20,812 bases of DNA from Bruticola sp004554425 (GTDB taxonomy: Bacteria > Vulcanimicrobiota > Xenobia > Xenobiales > Xenobiaceae). Every line of letters starts with the position of its first letter. Within the stretch, counting starts at the first letter, position 1. The position numbers were made by a program, and so were the translations under genes. Positions 1 to 8,080 of this stretch are shown in pieces. Below the pieces are notes generated by a model that made no database searches, was not told the DNA's origin, and saw only the letters and a program-made list of their open reading frames with translations. Where the stretch lies: assembly GCA_958366945.1 (NCBI GenBank), contig CATXCY010000045.1, positions 1 to 20,812 of the forward strand, in the 5' to 3' direction.

Positions 1-1585
1 TAGGAGCTATATTAGCATTTACTAAATTGCCGTGGTTGGCGCAGTTTCTTATGATAGCATTTTGGCCATTATTCCAGGCATTAGCCAAGCCAACAATACC
101 GCCAATTAAGACGGAGCCGCTAACATTAGTAGAAGTTGTGGTGACGGTGTTGTAGTTTACGCAGTTGATAAGATAAGCTGTCTCAAGGGTTCTGCCCACA
201 AAAGCGCCTACATAAGTGCTAGAATTAGTAGCATTGCTGCTGACAATATACCCTTCTTTCAAGGTTAAACTTTGAACTTTGCCGCCGTTAAGGGTAGCAA
301 TCATGCCGAAGTGCTCGCCGGAGCCGCAGGCGGTCAAACCTTTGATAGTTTTGCCGTTGCCGTCTAAAGCGCCAGAGAAAGTAGCTATTGGAGTGAAGCC
401 AGCGCCCCCATTGTAGAGCGGAGCACTTTCGTTTACGTCGCCACGGACTAAAACGCCGCCTTCTATAGACATGGGGATGCCAATAGCTGATGAAAAGTCT
501 AAGTTATTAACCAAGCGGTAAACTGCGCTAGTATTTTCGCGGATTTGATTAAAGTCATAGGGTGTACGCACTAGGTAAGGGCTGGCCTCAGTACCGCTGC
601 CGGTCATGCGAGAAACCCATTCGCTGTTGTACTCGTTTTCGTCTAAAGTTTCGATGGTTACGTCTTTACTGGAAGCAACCACAGTTTCCACAGCAGTTAA
701 GCGCTGATCGAAGCTATTTTCTTCTTGCCAAGCCATAAAATGGGCTTGTGCTTCACTTAAAATTATTTCACCATCGGAGGGTTGCGTTTCATCGGCGACA
801 ACAAGCAAAGCTCCAGCTTCAGTACCATTACCAATAAGCCAGCTATTTTCGCTTTGATAGATAAAATAACCGACTTCAAGTTCAGCAGTTTTTTTAAGGC
901 GATATAATTTAGAGTCGGCACGATTGAGCACTAGAGAGCCCAACCAAGCGGCATTAGGTATCGGTAAAACAGAGACTATAGCTTCCAGACCACATACCGC
1001 CTCTACATGGCTTTGCTTAACCAGGCCTAAAGCTTGATTATTTACGCATAAGTCGCCATTTTCATAAGTGATACCATGAGCTCCAGCGGATGAGATATTG
1101 GCATTAGCATGAGCCAAGAAATCAGCCCAGGTTAAGCTGGTGGCTGTAGTTTCGACGACTACTTTGGGTGAATCGGAGAAAATAAGCTCGAAGGGAATAA
1201 CAAAGTTAGTAGCTGATCCAGCTTCGATCTGGTAGTTACCTTGGGATAAGCTGCCGTAAGCGACAGTTATTTCCTCGGTTGAATCGCCTTCTCGAGCCAT
1301 TAAAGCCAGCTCTTTCCAAGTGTAGTTAGCTTCAGCCAGGGCCGATTCTAAAATGCCAACCAGCTTTACGCTATTGTAGCTAACTTCAGTTTCTACGCCG
1401 TTAATTGTGTAAGTTTGACCAGCGATATAAGTAACTTGATGAGCGATTCCTATACTTTGCTCGGCAGTTTGAATAACTTGGCCTTCAGCATCGATACCGC
1501 TTCCGGCTACAAAACGAGTAAAAGTTAAGCCCTGGTTACGAGTAACAGCAGCCAAACCGGCTTGAGTGACGTTCATTTCAATCAT
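1..1585 (-). CDS. Second tail fibre / receptor-binding protein with GLUG-like repeats (3' end missing)
   Basis: An open frame on the minus strand begins at ATG 1585 and runs off the left edge after 528 codons without a stop, so the C-terminus is unseen. A ribosome site (AGGAAAGG) lies inside the end of the upstream collar-fibre gene. The N-terminal ~150 residues (TQAGLAAVTRNQGLTFTRF..., later a KELALMA segment) have the layout of the N-terminal baseplate-attachment domain of phage tail-collar fibres and resemble the same region of its neighbour. Residues 403-417 (FSGALDGNGKTIKGL) and a GGIVGLAN segment near 490-500 match the style of GLUG/right-handed beta-helix repeats known from bacterial adhesins and M26 proteases. 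The inferred role is host adsorption by a trimeric fibre with a beta-helical shaft. Being the last visible gene after the baseplate set fits a fibre. The domain assignment is from pattern only. Confidence 0.8.
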   Translation of the reverse strand, partial: MIEMNVTQAGLAAVTRNQGLTFTRFVAGSGIDAEGQVIQTAEQSIGIAHQVTYIAGQTYTINGVETEVSYNSVKLVGILESALAEANYTWKELALMAREGDSTEEITVAYGSLSQGNYQIEAGSATNFVIPFELIFSDSPKVVVETTATSLTWADFLAHANANISSAGAHGITYENGDLCVNNQALGLVKQSHVEAVCGLEAIVSVLPIPNAAWLGSLVLNRADSKLYRLKKTAELEVGYFIYQSENSWLIGNGTEAGALLVVADETQPSDGEIILSEAQAHFMAWQEENSFDQRLTAVETVVASSKDVTIETLDENEYNSEWVSRMTGSGTEASPYLVRTPYDFNQIRENTSAVYRLVNNLDFSSAIGIPMSIEGGVLVRGDVNESAPLYNGGAGFTPIATFSGALDGNGKTIKGLTACGSGEHFGMIATLNGGKVQSLTLKEGYIVSSNATNSSTYVGAFVGRTLETAYLINCVNYNTVTTTSTNVSGSVLIGGIVGLANAWNNGQNAIIRNCANHGNLVNANIAP

Positions 1586-1587
1586 TA

Positions 1588-2994
1588 TTATAAAAGCACC
1601 TTTCCTGTGTATATAAAAGTATTGAGCGCCACGTATGGCTGCATAAGATTAAGCAATTTATTGTCGCCAGTTAATGCAGTATTGCCTTTTACACGATGAC
1701 GGTGAAAAGTTGTAGAACCGGTAATGTTAATCGTGTGAGAATGGCTTCCTGACGGATCTGTGTTATGAGAGGTAGATACTGGTGTGCCGCCAGTATATAA
1801 CACATCCATACGGTGCTCGACGTTACCACCACTTCGAGTTTCCTTATACGCGGTTATCTCATGATAATGGCTACCGCCAGAATTAGTTGAGCCAGAGACG
1901 CGAACATTAGGTGCTTCTGAATCACTATAAACGTCGATTTGATGGTTATGTACTGGTAATTCATCTACCGTTAAAACATGTTCCGCTTCGCCGCCGGTGC
2001 TGCCTAGTTCGTAGCCTGTGCCTGCGCCAATAATGCAGCGGCCCACAGCATTAGGCAGACAAAAATGCTCTTCATCGTCGGCGCCATATTTTGTGCCCAG
2101 CGCTTTGAAAAGCTCCGGCCATTCGCTGCGCAATAAACTGGCACCATCGCAAAGCAGCGTACCTGCTGGCAACGTATCGCTAAAAGTTGAGCCAAATTCA
2201 CCGGCAGGGATGACAGTTTTCCAAGCAGCGCCATCCCAATAGTGGCCGACGCCGTCCACGTATTCGATCTCGTTATGCTTCACGTAAATAAAACTGTTGC
2301 TGGCGTTGCTATAAGTTAAAACGTAACTTTTATGCGGCAAGAAAACACAGTCCACATCTTTGCCAGCTAAATCTACAGCTTTAAGTAAAAACTGCGTGCC
2401 AGCGCAAGAAATAGTATCACTACCGGAGCTTAAAGCAATTTTCGGCACAAATACTATGCGTTGCCCATCGGAAAAGCTGTTCTTTTCGCCAGAATCTACT
2501 AGAGCAGGCTTTTTATTGTTAATTTGTGTGAAAATATGGCGGTTAGCGTTGCTCACGTGCTCCAAAGGAGCAGCGGCATCGGGGGCGGTTTCGATAGTGA
2601 GGTTGCCTTCGCCGATTGAATCAATGATGATAAAGCGATAAGTTAAGTCCTGGCCAGCAGGTAAACTTCCGGCGCTTTCCTCGTCTTTATAGACAACAAC
2701 TTTGTATAAGCATTCGGCGCTGGTTTCGGTTTTAGCGTAAATGCCCAGCATTTTAAGTTGATAACTCTCTTCCAGCTCTTTGCAATTGAAAGCGGCCGTA
2801 AGCTTGGCGTAATTATCGACCTGCTCCACATTTAAGAAGTAGGCAGTCTGTCGCTCGTTAGGCAAATGCTCTAGCTTGAAGGGCTCATCCACAATATCAG
2901 AACTGGTGACAGCTCTAGTGTAAATAAGTCGATCTTCGGCAAGTAGCTTAGCTAGCATAACCCTGCCGCCAGTAGTTAAATAGGTTGTGCTCAC
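1588..2994 (-). CDS. Tail fibre protein with tail-collar domain and HxH-rich tip (GpH-like)
   Basis: 468 residues, starting at GTG 2994 and overlapping the stop of the GpI-like gene in a GTGA junction. Residues ~1-140 look like the N-terminal attachment domain of P2-type tail-collar fibres (TTGGRVMLAKLLAEDRLIYTR...). Residues ~262-350 carry a phage tail-collar domain: PAGTLLCDGASL, a KYG/FCLPNAVGR segment and GGEAEHVLTVDELPVHNH. The C-terminal ~120 residues are glycine/serine/histidine-rich with four HxH motifs (HNH 349-351, HYH 376-378, HSH 418-420, HRH 431-433), as in fibre tips that thread metal ions along a trimer axis. It would sit on the baseplate and bind the cell surface. Position directly after I is that of H in P2 and S in Mu. 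No tail-fibre assembly chaperone is visible in the window. Confidence 0.88.
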   Translation of the reverse strand: MSTTYLTTGGRVMLAKLLAEDRLIYTRAVTSSDIVDEPFKLEHLPNERQTAYFLNVEQVDNYAKLTAAFNCKELEESYQLKMLGIYAKTETSAECLYKVVVYKDEESAGSLPAGQDLTYRFIIIDSIGEGNLTIETAPDAAAPLEHVSNANRHIFTQINNKKPALVDSGEKNSFSDGQRIVFVPKIALSSGSDTISCAGTQFLLKAVDLAGKDVDCVFLPHKSYVLTYSNASNSFIYVKHNEIEYVDGVGHYWDGAAWKTVIPAGEFGSTFSDTLPAGTLLCDGASLLRSEWPELFKALGTKYGADDEEHFCLPNAVGRCIIGAGTGYELGSTGGEAEHVLTVDELPVHNHQIDVYSDSEAPNVRVSGSTNSGGSHYHEITAYKETRSGGNVEHRMDVLYTGGTPVSTSHNTDPSGSHSHTINITGSTTFHRHRVKGNTALTGDNKLLNLMQPYVALNTFIYTGKVLL

Positions 2995-3677
2995 GCGTTC
3001 ACCTCGATTCTGGTTAAAGTACCAATAAACAGCTTTTTAATGGGTATATAAGGTGATAAGTTAAAACGCTCGGCATTAGAAACTTCCGCCGGAGTGTGGC
3101 CGCCGACAAGAATCACGCTGCCTGGATTGTCTGCCTTGGCGGCAGTAATCTCTTTTACTATTTGCATTATTGCAGCTGCAGCAGATTTGAGTTCGCTTTC
3201 AAGGACGTCTTGGGCTTCGATACCGCCTTCTAAGTGAGAACGTAAACTCTTTAGCGCTTCAATCGTATAGAAAAGCTTTACAGCTTGAGCTAGGGTTATC
3301 TTTATATTGCCTGTTAATTTGAAATAATAAGGCTCGCCGCCATATTCAAACCATTCCTGAATATCCAGATCCGGATTTATGCGTTTTAGCCCCTGACGAA
3401 CTGCCCAGGGAGTACCCTTATAACGATGGAGCTCGACAGCTTGCTTAAGGAGATCGCGCTTCTCTTGCTCGGTAGTAGCGTAATCCCAACCTTCCAGACC
3501 TAATACATGGAATTGCTCAGCTAAGTGAGGTAAAACGCTAGCGTCTACTATGTCCAGCCAATAAATTAGCAACTTGGTAAAATCGATACGTTTAGACCAA
3601 AGCTGTAGGAGTTGCTCCAGCGCTCGGTAGTTGGGATCGGCTAAAAGTTTGGGAGGCAAAATGCTTTCATTAGTCAT
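2991..3677 (-). CDS. I: Baseplate/tail protein I (P2 GpI-like)
   Basis: 228 residues from ATG 3677, overlapping the end of the J-like gene by 8 nt. The N-terminal half has the GpI pattern: LLPxxL start region (SILPPKLLADPN), then LPHLAEQFHVLGLEGWDYATTEQEKRDLLKQAVELHRYKGTPWAVRQGL. This tryptophan- and RxKGTPxA-type block is typical of the family. GpI forms part of the baseplate wedge beside J and connects to fibre H, and here it lies exactly between J and H. The C-terminal ~100 residues are less conserved. Confidence 0.9.
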   Translation of the reverse strand: MTNESILPPKLLADPNYRALEQLLQLWSKRIDFTKLLIYWLDIVDASVLPHLAEQFHVLGLEGWDYATTEQEKRDLLKQAVELHRYKGTPWAVRQGLKRINPDLDIQEWFEYGGEPYYFKLTGNIKITLAQAVKLFYTIEALKSLRSHLEGGIEAQDVLESELKSAAAAIMQIVKEITAAKADNPGSVILVGGHTPAEVSNAERFNLSPYIPIKKLFIGTLTRIEVNA

Positions 3678-4773
3678 AAATCACGCTCCCAATATTAACT
3701 TCCCAGCTGTCCAAAACCGGATAAGACTGTGAGTCGATAATTAGCAAATCAGGCGAAGCTATAGTGACGGAATAAACTCCATCCACTTGTAAGAGAGCAA
3801 TAATTTGCGAAGGGACAACGTCTTTGCCCATTTTCTTGGCTAGGTTTTGCTTATATTCGGAAATCTTTTGGTTAATAGTCGCCAGAATGGAATCACGATC
3901 GCTGCCACCGTAAATAGAAACTTGAGCCGAGATAGTAAAATGGACGGCTTTAGGAGCCAAAACTTCCACTTTATCGGTTAAGGGACGTCGTTTCTGGTTA
4001 TTGACAGCTTCTGCAATTAACTTAAGAAGTTTTTCCGATGGAGCTCCGGAAGAGGTTAAAGGAAATATTTGTACCACACCAGGGCTGGGAGTAATCACCG
4101 AAACATCTACGATACTTTGGTGAGCTGACTGAGCCCAATACCGATAAGCTTCCGCGGGCCCGGCGCAGCTAAAAGCTTCCATTGCTTTGGGAATGCGCTC
4201 GCGAAAAGTATCGTCATCTTCCTCGGCAGCACCTAAAGAAGTTTCGGTGATATTAGTAACCTCTTTTATGTTGTCCACAGCTTCGGCTAGCTTCAAATAG
4301 CCAGGCAAATAGCCGTTAGCGTCTGTTCCTGTGGTGGTGCAAGTTGCTTCGCAAGTCGCTTCTGTCTCGTTGGCCTTAAAGAAGCAACTCTCGGAAGTAT
4401 AGAACTCAAAAAGGTTGTCTATAGTTTGCAATTTTAAACCAGCAGCAATTTCGTGAGCGTATGGCAAAGCTTCGGCAAGGGTGATTTTTACTGTACAGGA
4501 CGCTGGCTGAGCAGCTAAACGCTGAACGCCTACATTATTGCCAAGATGGTCAAGGGCTGCGTCTCTAGCATAGGCGACTAAATTCTGCTCACCGGTTTCT
4601 TGTACGGCCTCGCGCAACAAGGCTTCAATGTAGGTTATAACGTCGATCATCAGCCTTTCAGGCTGGGCCGGGAAAAGTGTCTTGTCGACTATAGTTTCGT
4701 ATTTTTCGACATTCTCTTGAGTTAAAATATCAGGATCACGCTCGACAAATACAGGACGAGAAAGGTTGCTCAT
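3670..4773 (-). CDS. J: Baseplate assembly protein J (P2 GpJ / Mu gp47 family)
   Basis: 367 residues. I chose ATG 4773 (MSNLSRPVF) because an AGGAGG stands 7 nt upstream and it makes an ATGA overlap with the stop of W. A longer upstream frame to 4836 would run deep into W. Recognisable family features are the N-terminal acidic stretch with a DPDILTQ segment, LMIDVITYIEALLREAVQETGEQNLVAYARDAALDHLG, the central EEDDDTFRERIPKAMEAFSCAGPAEAYRYWA block, and a VSVITPSPGVVQIFPL strand region. J is a baseplate wedge subunit (the counterpart of T4 gp6) that acts in ring assembly. Order W-J-I is conserved in P2 and Mu. Confidence 0.92.
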   Translation of the reverse strand: MSNLSRPVFVERDPDILTQENVEKYETIVDKTLFPAQPERLMIDVITYIEALLREAVQETGEQNLVAYARDAALDHLGNNVGVQRLAAQPASCTVKITLAEALPYAHEIAAGLKLQTIDNLFEFYTSESCFFKANETEATCEATCTTTGTDANGYLPGYLKLAEAVDNIKEVTNITETSLGAAEEDDDTFRERIPKAMEAFSCAGPAEAYRYWAQSAHQSIVDVSVITPSPGVVQIFPLTSSGAPSEKLLKLIAEAVNNQKRRPLTDKVEVLAPKAVHFTISAQVSIYGGSDRDSILATINQKISEYKQNLAKKMGKDVVPSQIIALLQVDGVYSVTIASPDLLIIDSQSYPVLDSWEVNIGSVIYD

Positions 4774-5159
4774 ACTACCACCTCCTGGCTGATTGTTTGG
4801 TAAGAGGCAGCCACATAATCTTCGCTGGGGCTCCAATTAACTTGGATCGTATAGTGAGCGAAGGTATTGGGTACAACTTGCACAGACTCAACTACAATAC
4901 GCGGCTCCCATTTGTTTAAGGCGTTATAAACTTCCGATACAATATAGGAAGAAGCAGCCGCCGGAGGTGAGTCTACAAACTTATAAATATCACAGCCAAA
5001 GTCTAAGCGATGCGGAATTGAGCCTTTGGGCGTAGTAAGAATAATCTCAATACACTGGCTAATATCGTCTAAGCCCTCCACAATTTCGCCGAATTTGCCA
5101 AGTTTAGACGACCAGTCTTGAGAGGCAATTTTAACGTAATTGGTATTGCGGATGCTCAT
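4770..5159 (-). CDS. W: Baseplate wedge protein W (P2 GpW, T4 gp25-like)
   Basis: 129 residues when started at ATG 5159 (MSIRNTNYVKIASQDW). An upstream in-frame start at 5198 has no ribosome site and would overlap V more, whereas a GGGAGG lies upstream of 5159 (spacing somewhat long, ~14 nt). The sequence shows the gp25/GpW signature: GLDDISQCIEIILTTPKGSIPHRLDFGCDIYKFVD followed by a Y-x-A-L-x-K-W-E-P-R-I segment (YNALNKWEPRIVVESVQV). W is the small wedge protein that touches the sheath and starts its assembly. It overlaps V by 29 nt and J by 4 nt, indicating translational coupling. Confidence 0.9.
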   Translation of the reverse strand: MSIRNTNYVKIASQDWSSKLGKFGEIVEGLDDISQCIEIILTTPKGSIPHRLDFGCDIYKFVDSPPAAASSYIVSEVYNALNKWEPRIVVESVQVVPNTFAHYTIQVNWSPSEDYVAASYQTISQEVVV

Positions 5160-5898
5160 GGTGGTTGCTATTGCCTCCCTCGTCGGTAATGGTGCCATCG
5201 GCGTAAATGCTGCCAGAAGTGTAAATGCCGCTGCTGTTGACTACTAAAGGCGACATAATTTCAGCGTTCTCAGCTTGCAAAATAAAGTCGTCGCCATAGA
5301 TTTTGAAATCGCCCTGGAACACAGCAGAAAGTTTTTGTTCACTGCCGTCTTCCGATGGCGGAGCAGCGCACGAAAGAGCGGCAGTATTTAGGGCAATTTG
5401 TGGCGACTCCAAAGCGATACTTTTCGCCGCCTTAAAGGTCATAGCTTTATCCGAAGAAACTGAGACCGGCCCTTCGGCTTCAATCTCTACGCTGCCGCCG
5501 GATGTAACCTTAATCTTTAAGGCGTGGTTTTCTCCATCGTAACTTAGCTCAGTTTCGTCAGCCATTTTAACGGTCATTAAATGGACTTTACGGTCGTATT
5601 TAACGGCCGTTTTGTCTTCAAACTCAATAGCGTAAACGTCGGCTTCTGTCTGGCTGGGTGGATCTGCTTCCGAATAAATAGCCCCTAAAATACAACCGTC
5701 TTCAGCATTTTCGTCCATAAGTACGTAAACTTGTTCGTCGACATCCGGCAGGTGGAAGTGCTTATTTTTGAGGGTATTCAGCTGCAATACCGGCAGTTCC
5801 ATACTCTCTTGTTCATCGTATTGGGGAAAATTGACGATAGCTCGGCCTTCTTCTGGCAATACTTCTTTTATGACGCCTACACGAAGTTCTAATTCCAT
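5131..5898 (-). CDS. V: Baseplate spike protein V (P2 GpV-like) with HxH tip
   Basis: 255 residues from ATG 5898 behind a TAGGAGGCAAAT ribosome site. The N-terminal ~75 residues form the OB-fold type domain of GpV/VgrG-like spikes (GVIKEVLPEEGRAIVNFPQYDEQ... LHLPDVDEQVYVLMDENAEDGCILGAIYS). The middle contains repetitive beta-rich sequence (SVEIEAEGPVSVSS... SIALESPQIAL) expected of a triple-stranded beta-helix. The last 11 residues hold a histidine cluster, HHEH at 246-249, giving the HxH that binds iron at the P2 V tip. This is the central membrane-piercing spike. It is much longer than a minimal spike such as Mu gp45 would need for the OB domain alone, consistent with a long needle. Confidence 0.9.
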   Translation of the reverse strand: MELELRVGVIKEVLPEEGRAIVNFPQYDEQESMELPVLQLNTLKNKHFHLPDVDEQVYVLMDENAEDGCILGAIYSEADPPSQTEADVYAIEFEDKTAVKYDRKVHLMTVKMADETELSYDGENHALKIKVTSGGSVEIEAEGPVSVSSDKAMTFKAAKSIALESPQIALNTAALSCAAPPSEDGSEQKLSAVFQGDFKIYGDDFILQAENAEIMSPLVVNSSGIYTSGSIYADGTITDEGGNSNHHEHPQYQLR

Positions 5899-5907
5899 AT
5901 TTGCCTC

Positions 5908-7299
5908 CTATTCCCAATAAACGTGCATGTGAGCGCCGGTTTTATAGGTGCTGTCGTTGATATACTCGTTGTAGGTTTTGAAGCCCACAGATCGGGCTAA
6001 ACTTTCTAACCTGAATGACTCTTCGGCTGTCATGGGATAAACGCCAAGGTCGATCGCTCGGCCATCGTAGTGAGCTTGTGAGGAATGTTGCCCCTCAACT
6101 GTACAAGAGGCCCAAAATTCTCGACCGGGCCATTCCTGGTGCACAAGTTCACGAAGAGCATCAAACATAGCTTTAGTCCTGGCCTGGCAACGGTGTTTAA
6201 TACCGCGATCATCAACCAACTCGTCAGCATTAGGTAAGGATGTAGGGATATTGAAGGATTTTTTGATCTTTTTGCCTCGTTTTTGTTTGGCTGCCGCTTG
6301 GGTATCATCTGGTTTGAGCTCATTGCGCTGCATTTGCAAAACACACTTCCAACCGACTGAACGTGAAATCGAATGCTTAGGCGTGGTAATAGTGTAAGTG
6401 CCAGACAATACGCCTACGCCGCTAAGTTTAACTTGACGACCAGGAGTATATTTTGTGGCTCCGGGTACAGTAACTTCAGCTACAACTTGGCGCTCATTCT
6501 TGTCTGTCAAGGCTGATTGGGCTAACTTTTTGGCCTGCTCGGCATTTTCTACCCGGCGCTTAATAATTAGTGTGTCGCCGGTTTTTAAACCTTTGGCATT
6601 TACTGTGGCGCTGATGAGTTTTTTCTTTTTGTTGTCCCAATAGCTAACAGTACAAGCTTTATATACGTTGGCTGTTTTATCCGTAAAATTGAGGCTGATG
6701 CAGTCTTTAAGGTTTAGCTCGATAGGCGTAGATTTATCCTGGACTTTTTCTTTCTTAGCGAAGACGAGCTTAGAGCCTTCAACTGACATATAATAGCCGT
6801 ATTCTTCGGCCAGCTTCTTCAGAAAGCCAAAATCGGATTGGTTATTTTGCTTCTTGTACTCAAGTTTTACGTATTCAATTTCGCCGCTCAGAGTTAAGCC
6901 TAAGTCTTTAGCTTTCTTTTGGACAATTTCTTTAAGCGATTTTCCTTTAAAAGTTTCGCTTTTCTTAGTTTCGGCAGCTTTGGTTAAGTCGGCAGAAGAG
7001 GCCATTATTTGCACCGTATCGGGAGGCATGGCGATCCTAATTTCACCGATAAAAGTATCGCCGGTTTTAAGCGTGTCTTTGGAATCGTAACCAAATTCTG
7101 CTGCTATTTTGTCTGTTTTAACAGGATACCATGGGCCTTTCCACTTGGCAGCAACATCCTCTAAAGTGAGAGAAAGGCTACCCTTTTTGCCGACGCTAGG
7201 TGAATAGTTAATCTGAGTAACATAAGGAGCCAGCGCACTGGTAATGTCCTTCTGGTTATAGGTTATTTTTATAAACAGATTGAGGCCTTCTATTCCCAT
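5908..7299 (-). CDS. D: Tail hub protein D fused to a C-terminal M15-type peptidase
   Basis: 463 residues from ATG 7299 (AAAGGAGA upstream, inside the end of X). Residues ~1-330 match the P2 GpD / late-control family: ITSALAPYVTQINYSPSVGKKGSLSLTLEDVAAKWKG, a W-x-P pair, QSDFGFLKKLAEEYGYYMSVEG and a C-terminal KLSGVGVLSGTYTITTPKHSIS. It is the hub (gp27-like) on which spike V sits. After a lysine-rich linker (~340-348) come ~110 residues with M15/hedgehog-type zinc peptidase features: H410, GRAID417, and H457/H459 in AHMHVYWE. The usual SxH is here QAH, a mild deviation. Known D proteins of P2 lack such a domain. The inferred role is local peptidoglycan cleavage during injection. Confidence 0.88.
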   Translation of the reverse strand: MGIEGLNLFIKITYNQKDITSALAPYVTQINYSPSVGKKGSLSLTLEDVAAKWKGPWYPVKTDKIAAEFGYDSKDTLKTGDTFIGEIRIAMPPDTVQIMASSADLTKAAETKKSETFKGKSLKEIVQKKAKDLGLTLSGEIEYVKLEYKKQNNQSDFGFLKKLAEEYGYYMSVEGSKLVFAKKEKVQDKSTPIELNLKDCISLNFTDKTANVYKACTVSYWDNKKKKLISATVNAKGLKTGDTLIIKRRVENAEQAKKLAQSALTDKNERQVVAEVTVPGATKYTPGRQVKLSGVGVLSGTYTITTPKHSISRSVGWKCVLQMQRNELKPDDTQAAAKQKRGKKIKKSFNIPTSLPNADELVDDRGIKHRCQARTKAMFDALRELVHQEWPGREFWASCTVEGQHSSQAHYDGRAIDLGVYPMTAEESFRLESLARSVGFKTYNEYINDSTYKTGAHMHVYWE

Positions 7300-7529
7300 G
7301 GCGGGATGTCTCCTTTCTCGTCATCGGTTAAATCGTCAGCATTTAAGATGGGAATTTTTACTCTAGTGCCTTCTGGCACAACAGTTGTTATGGGTAAAAG
7401 TGGATTAGCTCGGATGATAGGCTCATATAAAGTAGCTACTCCGTAGTATTTGTCGGCCAATTGATCCCAGCGTTCGCCTACAGAAATGTGGATGAAGTAT
7501 TCAGTAGAAGAAGATAAATAGTCACTCAT
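7290..7529 (-). CDS. X: LysM-type tail protein X (P2 GpX-like)
   Basis: 79 residues from ATG 7529, ATGA overlap with U and 10-nt overlap with D. The body is one LysM-like unit (residues ~10-60): EYFIHISVGERWDQLADKYYG, then LYEPIIRANP and a VVPEGTRVKIP strand, which is the consensus of the small tail protein X family. It probably helps place hub D at the tail tip. The acidic C-terminus (DDLTDDEKGD) is unremarkable. Confidence 0.9.
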   Translation of the reverse strand: MSDYLSSSTEYFIHISVGERWDQLADKYYGVATLYEPIIRANPLLPITTVVPEGTRVKIPILNADDLTDDEKGDIPPWE

Positions 7530-8062
7530 GCGATAATCCTCGTAATTTGCTGGGGAGTGGTAGCTTTTTCTTTAGGAGTATCAGCGCCAGGAGTTTTAGG
7601 CGGCTTAATTTGCTCGGTACGATCTTTTTTAGCTTCGGCAGCCGTCTGTTTGGCTTTATCTTTTACTGCTGGAGCTTTCTTTTTAGCTTTAACTTCGCCG
7701 CCATATTCGACAAAGTTGACCGTGTATTCAGAAATCATGACTTTGCCGTCGCCGGTAGTTTGAGTGAAATTTTCTTCTACGCTCTCGATGACAAAATTAC
7801 CGAAGATGATCTCGCCTAAAACCAGCTCGGCCGCTTCATGCTCTCTAGCCTTATTGAGCAACTCTTTGCGCTTCTTCTCGGGCTGGCAATGCATATGGTG
7901 AAAGAACATCGGCACAGATACTTTGCGGCTATCCATTCCGGTGTATTGCAACTTCGGTTTCCTGCCGATGAGTGCGTGCGAGGGATAAGTCAGCTTGTAA
8001 TTAGTCTTGATTTTGCCAACATTTTTGACATCAAATTCAAGATCGCCGAATCGAGCAAACAT
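7526..8062 (-). CDS. U: Tail protein U (P2 GpU-like)
   Basis: 178 residues from ATG 8062 with an AAAGGAGG ribosome site. The first ~130 residues fit GpU: FGDLEFDVKNVGKIKTNYKLTYPSHALIGRKPKLQYTGMDSRKVSVPMFFH, a helix (EKKRKELLNKAREHEAAELVLG) and VIESVEENFTQTTGDGKVMISEYTVNFVEYG. The remaining ~45 residues are a lysine/proline/alanine-rich, probably disordered tail not needed for the fold. U lies at the tail end between tape measure and hub, as expected. Confidence 0.88.
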   Translation of the reverse strand: MFARFGDLEFDVKNVGKIKTNYKLTYPSHALIGRKPKLQYTGMDSRKVSVPMFFHHMHCQPEKKRKELLNKAREHEAAELVLGEIIFGNFVIESVEENFTQTTGDGKVMISEYTVNFVEYGGEVKAKKKAPAVKDKAKQTAAEAKKDRTEQIKPPKTPGADTPKEKATTPQQITRIIA

Positions 8063-8080
8063 AAGGGCTGCGCCTCCTTT

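Noticed and set aside
1..2994. Diversity-generating retroelement or invertible fibre segment
   Set aside because: No template repeat, reverse transcriptase, recombinase or long inverted repeat is visible in the window, though the left edge hides the fibre end.
4774..4836. Longer N-terminus for the J-like protein
   Set aside because: It would be read through the end of W in another frame, whereas ATG 4773 has an AGGAGG and an ATGA junction.
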